From positions 219,713-283,712 of the forward strand of contig NZ_LIWB01000012.1 of the NCBI RefSeq assembly GCF_001905725.1: a stretch of 64,000 nucleotides of DNA, given 5' to 3'. The notes beneath the pieces are model-generated. The model searched no databases and had not been told where the DNA came from. It saw only the letters and a program-made list of their open reading frames with translations. The position numbers and the translations under genes were made by a program. The DNA is from Streptomyces sp. CB02400 (GTDB lineage: Bacteria > Actinomycetota > Actinomycetes > Streptomycetales > Streptomycetaceae). Shown one piece after another: positions 33,128-42,363 of this stretch (within the stretch, counting starts at the first letter, position 1; the number at the start of each line of letters is the position of its first letter).

Positions 33128-34660
33128 GTGACCGGATTGCCTTCCTCGCCTGTTGCCGAGGGCGCGCCTCGAAACCACGGCCTGGGTCCGCGTGGTGCCG
33201 CCGCGCTCGTGTTCGGGTCCTCGGCCGCAGTCCTGGTGGTCGAGATCGTCGCCTTGCGGCTGCTGGCTCCTTACCTCGGCCTCACCCTCGAGACCAGCAC
33301 CATGGTGATCGGCATCGCCCTCACAGCGATCGCTCTGGGCTCATGGCTGGGTGGGCGCATAGCCGATCAGGTCGATCCGCGCCGGCTCCTGGGCCCCTCG
33401 CTGGGAGTGTCGGGAGCGGTCGTGGCGCTCACCCCTGCCGTACTGCGCAGCACTGCGGAGTGGGCACCCGCGGTGCTCTTGTTGATCGCGTCGCTGACCA
33501 TCCTCGTGCCGGGCGCTCTGCTGTCCGCGGTGACGCCCATGGTGACCAAGCTGCGCCTCACCAGCCTCGCCGAAACCGGAACGGTCGTCGGCCGGCTGTC
33601 CGGCGTGGGAACCGTCGGTGCCATCTTCGGTACCGTCCTGACCGGTTTCGTCCTCGTGTCGCGATTACCGGTCAGCGGCATCCTGATCGGCCTGGGAACA
33701 CTGCTGGTGGTCGGCTCGGCGCTGCTCGAATGGCGGATGCGCAGATGGAGCGGCACCCCTGCCCTGACGCTGGTGGTCGTTGCCGGAGGCCTCGGCACCA
33801 TGGCCGCGCCGGGCGGCTGCGACATCGAAACCAGGTACCACTGTGCACGGGTTGTCGCCGACCCCGACCGGGACAGCGGCCGCACCCTCGTCCTGGACGG
33901 CGTGCGACATTCCTACGTCGACATCGACGACCCGACGTTCCTGAAGTTCACGTACGTGCGTGCCATCGCGTCGGTGGTCGATGCAGCCTTTCCCGAAGGG
34001 GAGCCGCTTGCCGCTCACCACCTGGGCGGCGGCGGACTCACCCTGCCCCGTTACCTCGCGGCCACGCGCCCCGGAACGCGCAGTCTTGTGTCAGAGATCG
34101 ACAGTGGGGTCGTACGCATCGATCGCGACCAGCTCGGTCTGAGGCCGGAGCACGGTATCGAGGTACGCGCCGAGGACGGCCGCCTGGGCCTGCGGCGACT
34201 CGACACCGACAGCCGCGACCTCGTCGTCGGCGACGCCTTCGGCGGCGTCAGCGTCCCGTGGCACCTCACCACGGTGGAAGCGATGACCGATGTGCGGAGG
34301 GTGCTCGACGAGGACGGCCTGTACGTCGCCAACCTCATCGATCACGGTGATCTGGCCTTCGCGCGTGCCGAAGCAGCCACGCTGAGCGAGACGTTCGAGC
34401 ACGTTGCCCTTCTCGGCGAACCCGGTGACATCGGTCTCGACCCGAGCGCCACCCCCGAGGGAGGCAACCTGGTGATGGTCGCCTCCGACCGAACGATTGA
34501 CCTGCGCGCGGTGCAGGAAGCACTGGACGCCCGGAAGACCGGCTGGAGAATCTCCACAGGCGACGGCCTCACGGCCTGGATCGGCAACGCCCCACTGCTC
34601 ACCGACGATTACGCGCCCGTCGACCAGCTCCTCCAGCCCTACAGCCGGAGCAGCCGGTGA
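33128..34660 (+). CDS. Membrane protein fused to a spermidine-synthase-like domain
   Basis: About 510 residues. GTG at 33128 is preferred because GGAAGG lies nine bases upstream; an ATG at 33119 touches that RBS. Residues 20-230 hold about seven hydrophobic helices (VVEIVALRLLAPYLG; STMVIGIALTAIALGSWLGG). Residues 250-500 are a class I methyltransferase fold like spermidine synthase (AHHLGGGGLTLPRYLAATRP; LVSEIDSGVVRIDRDQLGL; DLVVGDAFGGVSVPWHLTT). GGGGLTLPR and EID correspond to the cofactor-binding motifs. Such fusions are common in actinobacteria and their substrate is unknown. True polyamine synthesis is doubtful, as the spermidine-synthase catalytic aspartate region (DAFGG) is atypical. 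Confidence 0.88.
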   Translation: MTGLPSSPVAEGAPRNHGLGPRGAAALVFGSSAAVLVVEIVALRLLAPYLGLTLETSTMVIGIALTAIALGSWLGGRIADQVDPRRLLGPSLGVSGAVVALTPAVLRSTAEWAPAVLLLIASLTILVPGALLSAVTPMVTKLRLTSLAETGTVVGRLSGVGTVGAIFGTVLTGFVLVSRLPVSGILIGLGTLLVVGSALLEWRMRRWSGTPALTLVVVAGGLGTMAAPGGCDIETRYHCARVVADPDRDSGRTLVLDGVRHSYVDIDDPTFLKFTYVRAIASVVDAAFPEGEPLAAHHLGGGGLTLPRYLAATRPGTRSLVSEIDSGVVRIDRDQLGLRPEHGIEVRAEDGRLGLRRLDTDSRDLVVGDAFGGVSVPWHLTTVEAMTDVRRVLDEDGLYVANLIDHGDLAFARAEAATLSETFEHVALLGEPGDIGLDPSATPEGGNLVMVASDRTIDLRAVQEALDARKTGWRISTGDGLTAWIGNAPLLTDDYAPVDQLLQPYSRSSR

Positions 34661-34723
34661 TGAGAGACACGGCATCACTGGACCACCGTCGGATCCGGTA
34701 CCCGGGGCCCGGGGTGGCGCCCC

Positions 34724-36137
34724 TCACCTCCACGGGGTCCGGGTGCGCAGCCGGTCGATCTCAGCGAACGGGATGGGGCCGCTATGGCCGCTGAGCGCTC
34801 CGAACACCGGTGCATTGAGCAGTTGCATGCTGACGTTCCAGTCCTTCGAGGCGAAGACATGGAGCGAGTGGTAGCGGTGCTGTCCGTAGGCGCCGGCCAC
34901 CCGGTGACGACGACGCTGCGGCCCGTCGGCAACCCGGCAGTGATGGCCGGCATCTGGCAGTAGCCGCCGCCTGTCAGCATGCGGATGCCGCCCAACGGAT
35001 GCCCGACCGCCTTGCCGGTCTCCAGGTCGAACAGCCGGATCGTCTCGTCCGTGGAACACGTGACGCCCAGGATGCGCGACTTCCCCGCGACCGGCAGCAC
35101 GACGGTCGCGACGCCGGTCACTTCACCGTCCTTGCGGCGGGGAACGAAGTACAAGGTATGACCAGGGTCCACGTTGGTCGTACCGGCGTTGCCGACCAGT
35201 ACCACCGCCTTCGTGCCGACCGGTCCGTCGGGAAGGTGCGCCACGCTCAGACTGGTGATCGCCCCGGCGAAACGCGTCGGTCGCTGGACGGCGGGAGGGG
35301 CACCGGGATCCCAGAGACGCACCGCGCCGTCCTCGCCGCTCGACAGGAGCACTTCGCGTTTCCCGAGAGTGGTCGGGACGAGATCCTTCACGGCGCCGAA
35401 GTGCCCGGTGAAGGACACGGCCGGTGACTTGACGGACGATTTCCCGTACCTCCGCCAGGCGTCCCTCGCCACTGAGGCGGTCGGCGAGGGTTTCGACATG
35501 CAGGTCGAAGACCTCGGTGACGCTGCAGGGCGGCGGAGCCGCCTCGGACGACCGGGTTGGTGCGGAGGTGTTCGGCGTACACGCCGGCAACGAGGAAGGT
35601 GCCGTGCTAGGAGTACCCGGCGAGCCGGCGGGCGATGCCGCGGACCCGCTCGCGCGCGTCGAGATCGCGAGGGCGGAGAAGCCGGCGCAGGTATGCGTCG
35701 AGGCCGTCGGCCAGAGCGCGTCGGTCGTTGTCGTTCGACGGGGCGAGGGTGAGGACCGCATCGGGGTGTCCGGCCGAGTGGCGGCGGAGGGCGGGCGGGG
35801 CGTCCCACCACGGCCGGGTTCCGAGGAGGATCCGGCAGCCCGCGGTGGCGGGGCCGGTGGCAAGAGGCAGCAGGAGTTTGTCGAGGACGGCCGCAGGATC
35901 CGCGGCCTCGTCCAGGGTGTCAAGGATCACGAGGACGTCCCCCGCGTTTCCTGGTTCCTCCAGTAGTGCCGTGGTGGCGGGTCCGGGATCACCGGGGTAC
36001 GCCGGTGCGCCGACGGGGGTGCCGTGCTGCTGCTGGAGCTGATGGGCGTTGACGGCGAGGACGGTGTCGGGTCGCCTGGGGTGGAAGCCGTCGACGAAGC
36101 CGGCCACGCTGTCGCCGGTTCCGTCGCGGTGAGTCAC
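34724..36137 (-). pseudogene. Degraded STAND-NTPase/WD40 protein
   Basis: Four pieces in different frames follow each other in protein order. 36137-35607: GDVLVILDTLDEAADPAAVL (Walker B of a NACHT/STAND ATPase) and RILLGTRPW, ending at TAG after RRLAGYS. About 35600-35440: GTFLVAGVYAEHLRTNPVV, then in the next frame SVTEVFDLHVETLADRLSG. About 35440-34840: VSFTGHFGAVKDLVPTTLGK and LLSSGEDGAVRLWDPG, WD40 blades. Last: VFASKDWNVSMQLLNAPVF to the stop at 34724. The P-loop end is missing. It was once a large sensor ATPase with a WD40 propeller; at least three frameshifts and one stop make it dead. Confidence 0.78.
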
Positions 36138-36146
36138 AGACGGTTC

Positions 36147-37163
36147 CTAGCGCCAGGGATCGAGGGCATGCTTGCCGCGGGTCCGGCCCGCTTCGAGTTC
36201 CTGCAGCACCATCGCCCCCTCGGCCAGGGGGTGAACCTCGGGGGTGCCGGGCGTGTACACGCCGTGGGCGATGAGGGCCTCGATCTCGACGAGCAACGAC
36301 TGGTAGAGGGACGGTGCCGCAACCGCCAGTGCACCGATGTGCAGACCCTTGACTTGGACCTGGTGGGTGAAGACCAGGTCGTGCGTGGTCAGAGTGGCGT
36401 CGCCGGAAGCGGCGCCGAACACGACGATGCGTCCGGTGAAGGGTTTGGTGACCGACAGACTGGCCTCGAACGTGGCCTGCCCCACCGATTCCAGGACCAG
36501 GTCGACCCCGCCGGTAATGCGGGTGATCTACTCAGCCAGATCGGGGCGCCGGCTGTCCAGAACGTCGTCGGCGCCGAGCGCTTTGACGGTGTCGTGCTTC
36601 GCTGGTGACGCTGTGGCGATCACGCGCGCGCCGTAGTGGTTGGCGAGGCGAACGGCGGCCTGCCCCACCCCTCCGGCCGCGGCATGTACGAGGACTGTCC
36701 CACCTGCTTGGATTTCGCCCAACGGCTTCAGTGCCGCCAAGGCGGTGGCCCAGTTCAGCACCAGGCCGAGGGCTGCGGCGTCGCTCCAGCCGGAAGGCAC
36801 GGGGAGTACACCCGCGGCCGGCATCGTCATGTACTGCGCGAAAGCGCCGGGGCCAGTGCCGATGACGTGGATGCCGAACTGAAGCGGACTCTTGACGTCC
36901 GGGCCGACACCCACGATCTCGCCGGCGGCCTCGAAACCCGCCACGTATGGTGCTTGCGGACCGGCTCCGTAAGTTCCATGCGTCTGCATGACGTCGGCGA
37001 AGTTGATCCCGGCGGCGCCGACGCGGATCAGGTACTCGCCGGGCCCTGGGGTGGGGCGGCGGTGATCGGTCGTCAGGGTTAGGTCCATCGGTCCTCGGCG
37101 CGACCGCTGGACCAGTGCCCGTACCGTCTGCCCAGCGGTGTGCTGCTGCTCGTTGATCTCCAT
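36147..37163 (-). pseudogene. Quinone oxidoreductase-like MDR gene with one internal stop
   Basis: The frame from ATG 37163 encodes a medium-chain reductase: PGPGEYLIRVGAAGINFADV, YVAGFEAAGEIVGVGPDV, LVHAAAGGVGQAAVRLANHY (the NADPH-binding AAxGGVG). It stops at TAG (36528-36530) after DSRRPDLAE, yet the same frame continues ITRITGGVDLVLESVGQATF through HPLAEGAMVLQELEAGRTRG to 36147. One base change (for example GAG or CAG to TAG) separates this from an intact 338-residue enzyme. There is no zinc site, as expected for the quinone reductase branch. The MerR gene and a MerR-type dyad lie immediately upstream. Confidence 0.85.
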
Positions 37164-37169
37164 GCACCG

Positions 37170-37202
37170 AACGTAGGAGCCTGACACTTGTGTCAAGGTC
37201 AA
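37170..37202 (-). promoter_or_regulatory. MerR-type promoter/operator of the oxidoreductase gene
   Basis: On the minus strand TTGACC (37202-37197) and a TACGTT -10-like element (37175-37170) flank an exact dyad TGACAC-TT-GTGTCA (37182-37195). A dyad centred in an overlong spacer is the known design of MerR-activated promoters. It lies between the MerR gene stop and the oxidoreductase start. Confidence 0.65.
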
Positions 37203-37209
37203 GTGGCAG

Positions 37210-37575
37210 TCATAGATCAGTGCGACGGGCCTCTCGGAGGTAGGCGTCGAGTGCCGCCTGCTGATCGCTGAGAACGGCGATGCGAGCGGCGAGCCGATCG
37301 CGATAGCCCTGCACCTCGTGCAGGAACTCCACGCACACCACGCCGGTGTCGGCACCTGATCCTTCAGTGAGGCGCGGCAGGACTTCCCTGATCAATCGCA
37401 CGGGCAGCCCGGACTCCAGTAGCGAGCGGATGACGAGCACCCGGTCGACAGTGGACTGGCAGTAGTCGCGGAACCCATTGCTGAAACGGCCAGGGACGAT
37501 CAAGCCCTCATCCTCGTAGTGCCGCAACGATCTCGCGCTCACGCCGCTGACCCTGGAAGCTTCACCGATCTTCAT
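37210..37575 (-). CDS. MerR-family regulator
   Basis: About 121 residues from ATG (MKIGEASRVSGVSARSLRHY); the frame extends upstream to 37620 but this start gives the standard N-terminus. The winged helix is clear (YEDEGLIVPGRFSNGFRDYC). The C-terminal half is a coiled-coil dimerisation helix with Cys in VVCVEFLHEVQGYRDRLAAR. Metal-type cysteine pairs are not obvious, so a redox or organic ligand is more likely. The downstream oxidoreductase is the evident target. Operon order regulator-promoter-enzyme on one strand suggests activation of the promoter at 37170-37202. Confidence 0.88.
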   Translation of the reverse strand: MKIGEASRVSGVSARSLRHYEDEGLIVPGRFSNGFRDYCQSTVDRVLVIRSLLESGLPVRLIREVLPRLTEGSGADTGVVCVEFLHEVQGYRDRLAARIAVLSDQQAALDAYLREARRTDL

Positions 37576-37676
37576 ACCTGGAGGCAACGTCCAGGAGTAC
37601 CGCGGACTTCCAGCACTCATCGCTACGACGAAATGAAGACCTGTTCAGGCGTCAACAACCTCATGTCCCGTGACAG

Positions 37677-38010
37677 CTAACGCGCCACGCGGTAGCGGAG
37701 GTGGACGACTCCCGAGCCGAAGGTGCGGGTCCCGGCGAGTTCGAGATCCACCCGGCGCCCGTGCCGGGGAAAGCCAGAGCGCGGCCCACTCGAGCGACGA
37801 GTCGTCGAGCGAGGGATCCTGGTCGGCGGTCTCCCAGTACAGCATCGTCTCGTACAGCCTTCGTCCCATCAGGTGAACGTCGACCTCCCGGATCCCGTCG
37901 ATCCAGAAGCGGAAGACCTCCTCGTCGGGCGCCGTCCAGTCCAGGCCGCCGTCCGGCCCGACGATGTAGCCGTCGAGTGAGACATTCATCGAATAGGTCA
38001 CGCTGCGCAC
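37677..38010 (-). pseudogene. Dihydrofolate-reductase-like (RibD_C) gene with internal deletion
   Basis: GTG at 38010 begins VRSVTYSMNVSLDGYIVGPD, then GLDWTAPDEEVFRFWIDGIR and LMGRRLYETMLYWETADQDP, the N-terminal half of the actinobacterial dihydrofolate reductase family protein. After LEWAALW the protein jumps, in a different frame, to the family's last segment, RRVDLELAGTRTFGSGVVHL then RYRVAR and TAG at 37677. About 75 residues, including the central strands, are gone. Flavin/NADPH binding should be lost. Confidence 0.75.
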
Positions 38011-38079
38011 CAGAAGTCCTCCACGGCAACGGGCTCGCCGGTACGACCGCGAGTAATCGCCAAGTCTTGTGGATCGGCC

Positions 38080-38562
38080 CGGCTGCTGCACTGACCTGCT
38101 GCACTTCAGGCTCCGAACGAGCACAGGAGCGGCCCGCCGCTGGTCCGAGGCCGGTGGCGTCGTGACGTTCAGGACCAGGCAGTCCTCCTCCGTGCTGGAG
38201 ATCGGCGCGTACTGCGAGGGCACCTGCGGGCACAACGGCCCCGGCTCGGTCGCGTCCCGCACACCCATCCATGGCCGTACCGGGCGGGGCGGGGCCCACC
38301 GGTACCTTCCCTCGGGAGCACCGGCGTACGGGATGCCCCGGAAGATCCGGTACGGGCCCGACCGGGTGCCGCGCACCAGGCCCGCGTCCGTGCGTGCCGT
38401 CTCGCCGGCGGCGGCACCGGCCGGATCGGCCCGCCGGACTTCGGCCGGTGCCGGACCGGAGCGCACGGTACAGGCGAGCGGGGCGGACACCAGCACGGTG
38501 AGCACCAGGGCGGAAGCCGTCACCGTGACGGCCTCCCGGTGAGGGGTCCTGCGGTTCGTCAC
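38080..38562 (-). pseudogene. N-terminal fragment of a type-B carboxylesterase
   Basis: GTG at 38562 begins a secreted protein (VTVTASALVLTVLVSAPLAC signal-like segment). It continues GLVRGTRSGPYRIFRGIPYA, then WAPPRPVRPWMGVRDATEPG and STEEDCLVLNVTTP, the conserved start of type-B carboxylesterases. Homology ends at APVLV, before the oxyanion HGGG and the GESAG nucleophile. The frame then runs by chance into the dihydrofolate-reductase-like remnant, so an artificial fusion ORF appears. Confidence 0.75.
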
Positions 38563-38789
38563 GGCGGAAGCCTTCCTCTCGGGTGCGGGACCCGGCGCAC
38601 GCACGCACCGAAGATGACCTGATCGGACGCGGCCCCGGGCCCGGACGGGGCACATCGTCGGTCTCTGACCCGGTCGGGTGGAGCCGGGCCTTGGTGAGGA
38701 GCCGGCGGCACCGTTCCGGTGCCCGATTCGGGGCCGTGGCCGCGAGCCGCTGCAGCTCGCCCAGGGGCAGAACGTCGGATGGCTCCAGC

Positions 38790-38965
38790 CGCATCGGCCC
38801 GGTCGGGCCAGGGCCGGCCTGCTCGGCCGGCCGCCGGCAGTTCTCCGTTCTCCTTGAGACAGCAACCCGAGGAGGTAGGCGCGGACAGTGGTCCTTGGCT
38901 CAACTTGGTTGAACCGCCCCGCGAACCGGTTTATGGCCTGCTCGGACATCGCCCGCCGGCGGGCG
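38790..38965 (-). mobile_element. Probable IS701-family transposase N-terminal remnant
   Basis: A minus-strand stretch encodes RFAGRFNQVEPRTTVRAYLL then GLLSQ. In a neighbouring frame ENGELPAAGRAG follows. This resembles the IS701 start (RFxRxEPRxRxxAYLxGLL followed by RKNGWxLAExAG). Only about 55 residues remain, with one frame change. No terminal repeats were identified. Confidence 0.45.
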
Positions 38966-39681
38966 GGGTTCACGTCGTGGCCAGCGGCCACCGCACGATC
39001 GTCGTTCGTCGACACACCAACCGATGATCATGCCGTGGCCGCACTCGTTCCCAGCAGGGGCCGTCACAGGACCGTGAGATCAGAGCGGCCTGCCAGGAGC
39101 ACCGTCGCCCTCGACAGTGGCCACCATCTTGCGCAGTACCTTGAGCGCGGCCACTGTCCGACCTGACGCAGCCGCCGCCGACGGCTAGCCCGCTCGGTCC
39201 CGACCGCCTACTGCTCGCCGGCGGTCACCCATTTCCAGGGAGTCCCTGGGGCACCTGCTGACCGAAACCGGCATCGCTGAGAGCTCCAGGTAGTTCACGA
39301 GGGCCGGCGTGCCGTGCAGGACGCGGGCCATGCCGGCGTTGTGTACCGGAGGGCGCGCGGTGAACGTGTGCAGCGTACGGGGGCCGGCGGGGGCAGGAGC
39401 GCGGTGAGTGCGGCGCTGGCCTCCTGCCACTTGTCCTGGGCGACCAGGGCTTCGACGCGCAGTCGCCGCAGGCCGACGTCGGCCGCCCAGGAGAATTTAG
39501 ATGTCCGACACGTCACGGACGGCCTGCGGCACCGCGGTGTCCTCGTCGCGCTGTCATCCGCGAGCTGGGAGACGAGCCGCCCGTCCGGAACCGGCCGTTC
39601 ACCGGCTTCAGGGAGTTCACCGGCCCTGACGGGACCAGACACTGGCCCCAGGACGAAACGCCCGGCCAGGCTGTGGGGCCG
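38966..39681. other. Debris region with no intact gene
   Basis: A minus-strand piece near 39390-39490 encodes WAADVGLRRLRVEALVAQDK then WQEASAALTALL, a helical repeat-like segment of some larger lost protein; its start and end are missing. The other frames are Arg/Pro-rich shadows. Bases 38563-38789 also lack a gene but include a minus-strand HPTGSETDD-coding stretch (about 38640-38690) that is echoed at the right end of the window. Confidence 0.35.
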
Positions 39682-41259
39682 TCAGTCCGCGTCGGATGAC
39701 GGGACTGTCAGGTGCGCCAGTACCGAGTGCATCGCGCGGTCCACGGCCGCGTGCCACTCGTCGACCGGGTCGACGGTCTCGAAGCCGTGGTGGCCGTTCG
39801 GTACGTCGACCACCTCGACGGCCGCCCCGCAGTCCTTGCCCGCGGCCAGGAACGTCTCGACGGTGGCGGCGATCTCAGGGCTCTCCAGTCCTGCCCGGGT
39901 GAGGACGACGGGCAGGGCGCCCGCGCGGGTCAGGGCGTCCGCAGGATGGAAGCGGCTGCCGGTGAGCCCCCAGTTCGGCAGCGGAGCGAGGATCGGGTAG
40001 GTGGCCGCCAGGCAGCGCAGCCACGCCGGGGGCGCGGCCAGCCAGTCCGCCGTGAGCAGCCCGCTGCCCGAGAAGAACCACAGTGCGATCCGGTCCGGGT
40101 CCACCCGCGGATCGGCCCGGACCAGTTCCACCGCGGCGGCCACGTCCGTGGCGGCGCACTCGTAGTCGGCCACGTCGTGCAGCCGGTGGTCGAGGGTGGC
40201 GCCCACGGCTCCCCGCCCGGCCGCGTACCGTGCGTATCCCACCAGGGTCGGCCACTCCCGCGGGGTCGGCCGGGCCCCGGCGGGCACCGGTCCGCCGTGC
40301 ACGAACACCACTGCGGGGCGTCGGCCCTCGGCGCCGGGCGGCGGGTAGAGGTCGACGTGCTCCCGTCGCTCACGGGGGATCTCGGGCACCTCCAGCCGGA
40401 ACGGCCGCAGGTGGGCGGGCGGCTCCGCGGTGCCGGCCGGCTCCAGCCGCTGTCCCTCGCCGGCCGCGGCCCGCAGCAGGACCTCTGCCAGCTCATCGGG
40501 GCAGGAGAGCATCGGCCAGTGCCCCGTGGGGAGTTCGAAGAAGGTCACCCGGGGATCGGCCAGAAAGCGGAGGGCGGGGTCACCGAACCCCACCAGCCTC
40601 CTCACCATGTCGATACCCGCGCCGTTGGCGGTGCACAGCACTCCGGTGGTGGGCACCGTGGCCACCGCGCCGGTCAGGCGCAGTGGCTGAAGAAGGGTGC
40701 CCAGCGGCTGCGGCGCGGCCAGCGCGGTGAGCCGGTCGAGGGCCGCGTCGGGAACCCCTTCGGTACTGCCCCACCGCCGCCACTCGTCGCGGCCCGGAGG
40801 CACCAACTCCCCGCCGGCTCCCTCCCCACCGGCCTGCGTGCACACCTGCTCGCGCAGTGCCTGGTCGGGCACCGCCGCCAAGGCCGGGACACCGTCTCTC
40901 GGCAATCCCGCGTCCAGGTACACGACGCGGGCTACACGCTCCGCCCGCCGGTCCGCGGCGCCCAGCACCGGATGAATGCCGTAATCGTGGCCGACCAGCA
41001 CGATCTCCCGGCCGGCGGCCCCTTCCGCCGCGTCAGCCGCGCTCACCGAGTCGATCGCCGCGATCACGTCAGCGATATGCGTCTCCAGGTCGACGCCGGA
41101 CGGCGCGGCACCGGGGGACCCCACCGGACCACGTGATCCGTCGAGTCCCGTGAGGGCGACCGCGCGCACCTCGGCGCCCGCCCCGGTCAGCCGGGCGGCC
41201 GTCTCCTCCCAGACGTGGACGCCGGTGAACACGCCCGGCACCATGATGAAAACGGTCAT
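39682..41259 (-). CDS. Protein with two alpha/beta-hydrolase domains
   Basis: 525 residues, ATG behind AGGAGAGG. Residues 1-265 are one hydrolase fold: MTVFIMVPGVFTGVHVWEET, with IVLVGHDYGIHP where the nucleophile elbow lies. GHDYG puts Asp at the nucleophile position, as in epoxide hydrolases and dehalogenases. Residues 285-520 are a second fold: VVFVHGGPVPAGARP (oxyanion), WFFSGSGLLTADWLA (Ser nucleophile in GSG context) and PNGHHGFETV (His). Two complete folds with different nucleophiles in one chain are unusual. No signal peptide. It is divergent from a MerR regulator 94 bases away, probably its controller. Confidence 0.85.
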   Translation of the reverse strand: MTVFIMVPGVFTGVHVWEETAARLTGAGAEVRAVALTGLDGSRGPVGSPGAAPSGVDLETHIADVIAAIDSVSAADAAEGAAGREIVLVGHDYGIHPVLGAADRRAERVARVVYLDAGLPRDGVPALAAVPDQALREQVCTQAGGEGAGGELVPPGRDEWRRWGSTEGVPDAALDRLTALAAPQPLGTLLQPLRLTGAVATVPTTGVLCTANGAGIDMVRRLVGFGDPALRFLADPRVTFFELPTGHWPMLSCPDELAEVLLRAAAGEGQRLEPAGTAEPPAHLRPFRLEVPEIPRERREHVDLYPPPGAEGRRPAVVFVHGGPVPAGARPTPREWPTLVGYARYAAGRGAVGATLDHRLHDVADYECAATDVAAAVELVRADPRVDPDRIALWFFSGSGLLTADWLAAPPAWLRCLAATYPILAPLPNWGLTGSRFHPADALTRAGALPVVLTRAGLESPEIAATVETFLAAGKDCGAAVEVVDVPNGHHGFETVDPVDEWHAAVDRAMHSVLAHLTVPSSDAD

Positions 41260-41330
41260 GACCCTCTCCTTCGCACGCGGTCGCCCGCGGACCGGCCGTA
41301 CGCCCGGCCCACGCTCGCCGGTACGGTAGG

Positions 41331-41350
41331 AACTCCCCCTGAGGGAGGTT
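41331..41350. promoter_or_regulatory. Dyad in the hydrolase/MerR divergent promoter
   Basis: AACTCCCCCT-GAGGGAGGTT is an imperfect dyad (AACtCCC / GGGaGGTT) immediately before the MerR start codon; GGGAGG inside it is also the RBS of that gene. TACGGT at 41322-41327 resembles a -10 element. MerR autoregulation through this site is plausible. Confidence 0.5.
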
Positions 41351-41353
41351 CAA

Positions 41354-42349
41354 GTGCCCGCGTCCCAGGACGGTCTGTGGAGCATCGGCGAACTCGCCGA
41401 GCACGCGCACGTCACCGTCAAGACCGTCCGCTACTACTCCGACCGCGGGCTGTTGCCGGAGGCGTCCCGCAGCGTCGGCGGGCACCGCCGTTACGGACCC
41501 GGCGCGTTGGACCGGCTGCGCCTGATCCGCTCCCTGCGCGCCCTGGACCTCCCGGTCCCCGAGGTGCGCCGTGTCCTCGACGAGGAGGACGCGTGGGACG
41601 CCGCCCTGGAGGACGCCGTCGCCGGACGGCTGCGCGTACTCGGCTCCCAGCTCACGGCCCTGCGCTGGCGTGAGGCGGCACTGCACCTGGTGCGGGAGTG
41701 CCCGCCCGGGGAGCGAGCCGACCGGCTGCGGCTGCTCGGCGCGGTGGACACCCCGCCGAGCACGGCCCCGCTGGTCCGGTTCTGGCGAGCCTGGCTGCCG
41801 CCGCGGATGTCGGCCGGGCCGACATCCACGTTCCTGGAAGCGACGGTCCCGCAGCCGCCCGACGACCCGGAGCCGGCCCAGGTGCTCGCCTTCGCCCGGC
41901 TGAACGCCCTCGTCACCCGCCCCTGCCCGGTCGGCGCCCAGCCCCAGCCCGAAGCGCACCGGGCCACGGGGGCCCGCGGGGCGGACGTGCTGTACACAGG
42001 CCTCGCCGAGGCGTACGAGCTGGCAGGCTCGCAGCTGCGCCAGGACCGCGCCCCATACCCCGGCGAGGCGCTGGACGGCTTCGTGGCCGCGTACGCCAGC
42101 GCGTACGGCACCCGGGACACCCCGGTCTTCCGCCGCCTGCTGACCGGGCAGCTCACGGCCGACCCACGGCTCGACCGGTACTGGGAGCTGATGGCCGTGG
42201 TGAACACCCCGCGGGGCGGCCGCCCCGAGCCGACGCCCGGGACCGCGCACGACTGGCTGCTCACGGCCCTGCGGGCACAGAACCGGGAAGGGCTCGGTGC
42301 TCCGGATGTCAGACCCGTGTGCGAGCGTGTCACGCGAAGGAGCGTGTGA
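41354..42349 (+). CDS. MerR-family regulator with long C-terminal domain
   Basis: 331 residues from GTG with GGGAGG six bases upstream. Residues 8-75 are the winged helix: WSIGELAEHAHVTVKTVRYY, SDRGLLPEASRSVGGHRRYG. Residues 80-115 form the dimer coiled coil. The 200-residue C-terminal part is helical, of the type present in several Streptomyces MerR proteins, and likely binds a ligand (NALVTRPCPVGAQPQPEAHR; VLYTGLAEAYELAGSQLRQD). It is divergent from the double hydrolase gene, the probable target. An ankyrin gene follows after 14 bases. Confidence 0.9.
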   Translation: MPASQDGLWSIGELAEHAHVTVKTVRYYSDRGLLPEASRSVGGHRRYGPGALDRLRLIRSLRALDLPVPEVRRVLDEEDAWDAALEDAVAGRLRVLGSQLTALRWREAALHLVRECPPGERADRLRLLGAVDTPPSTAPLVRFWRAWLPPRMSAGPTSTFLEATVPQPPDDPEPAQVLAFARLNALVTRPCPVGAQPQPEAHRATGARGADVLYTGLAEAYELAGSQLRQDRAPYPGEALDGFVAAYASAYGTRDTPVFRRLLTGQLTADPRLDRYWELMAVVNTPRGGRPEPTPGTAHDWLLTALRAQNREGLGAPDVRPVCERVTRRSV

Positions 42350-42363
42350 CACGAGGGGGATCG

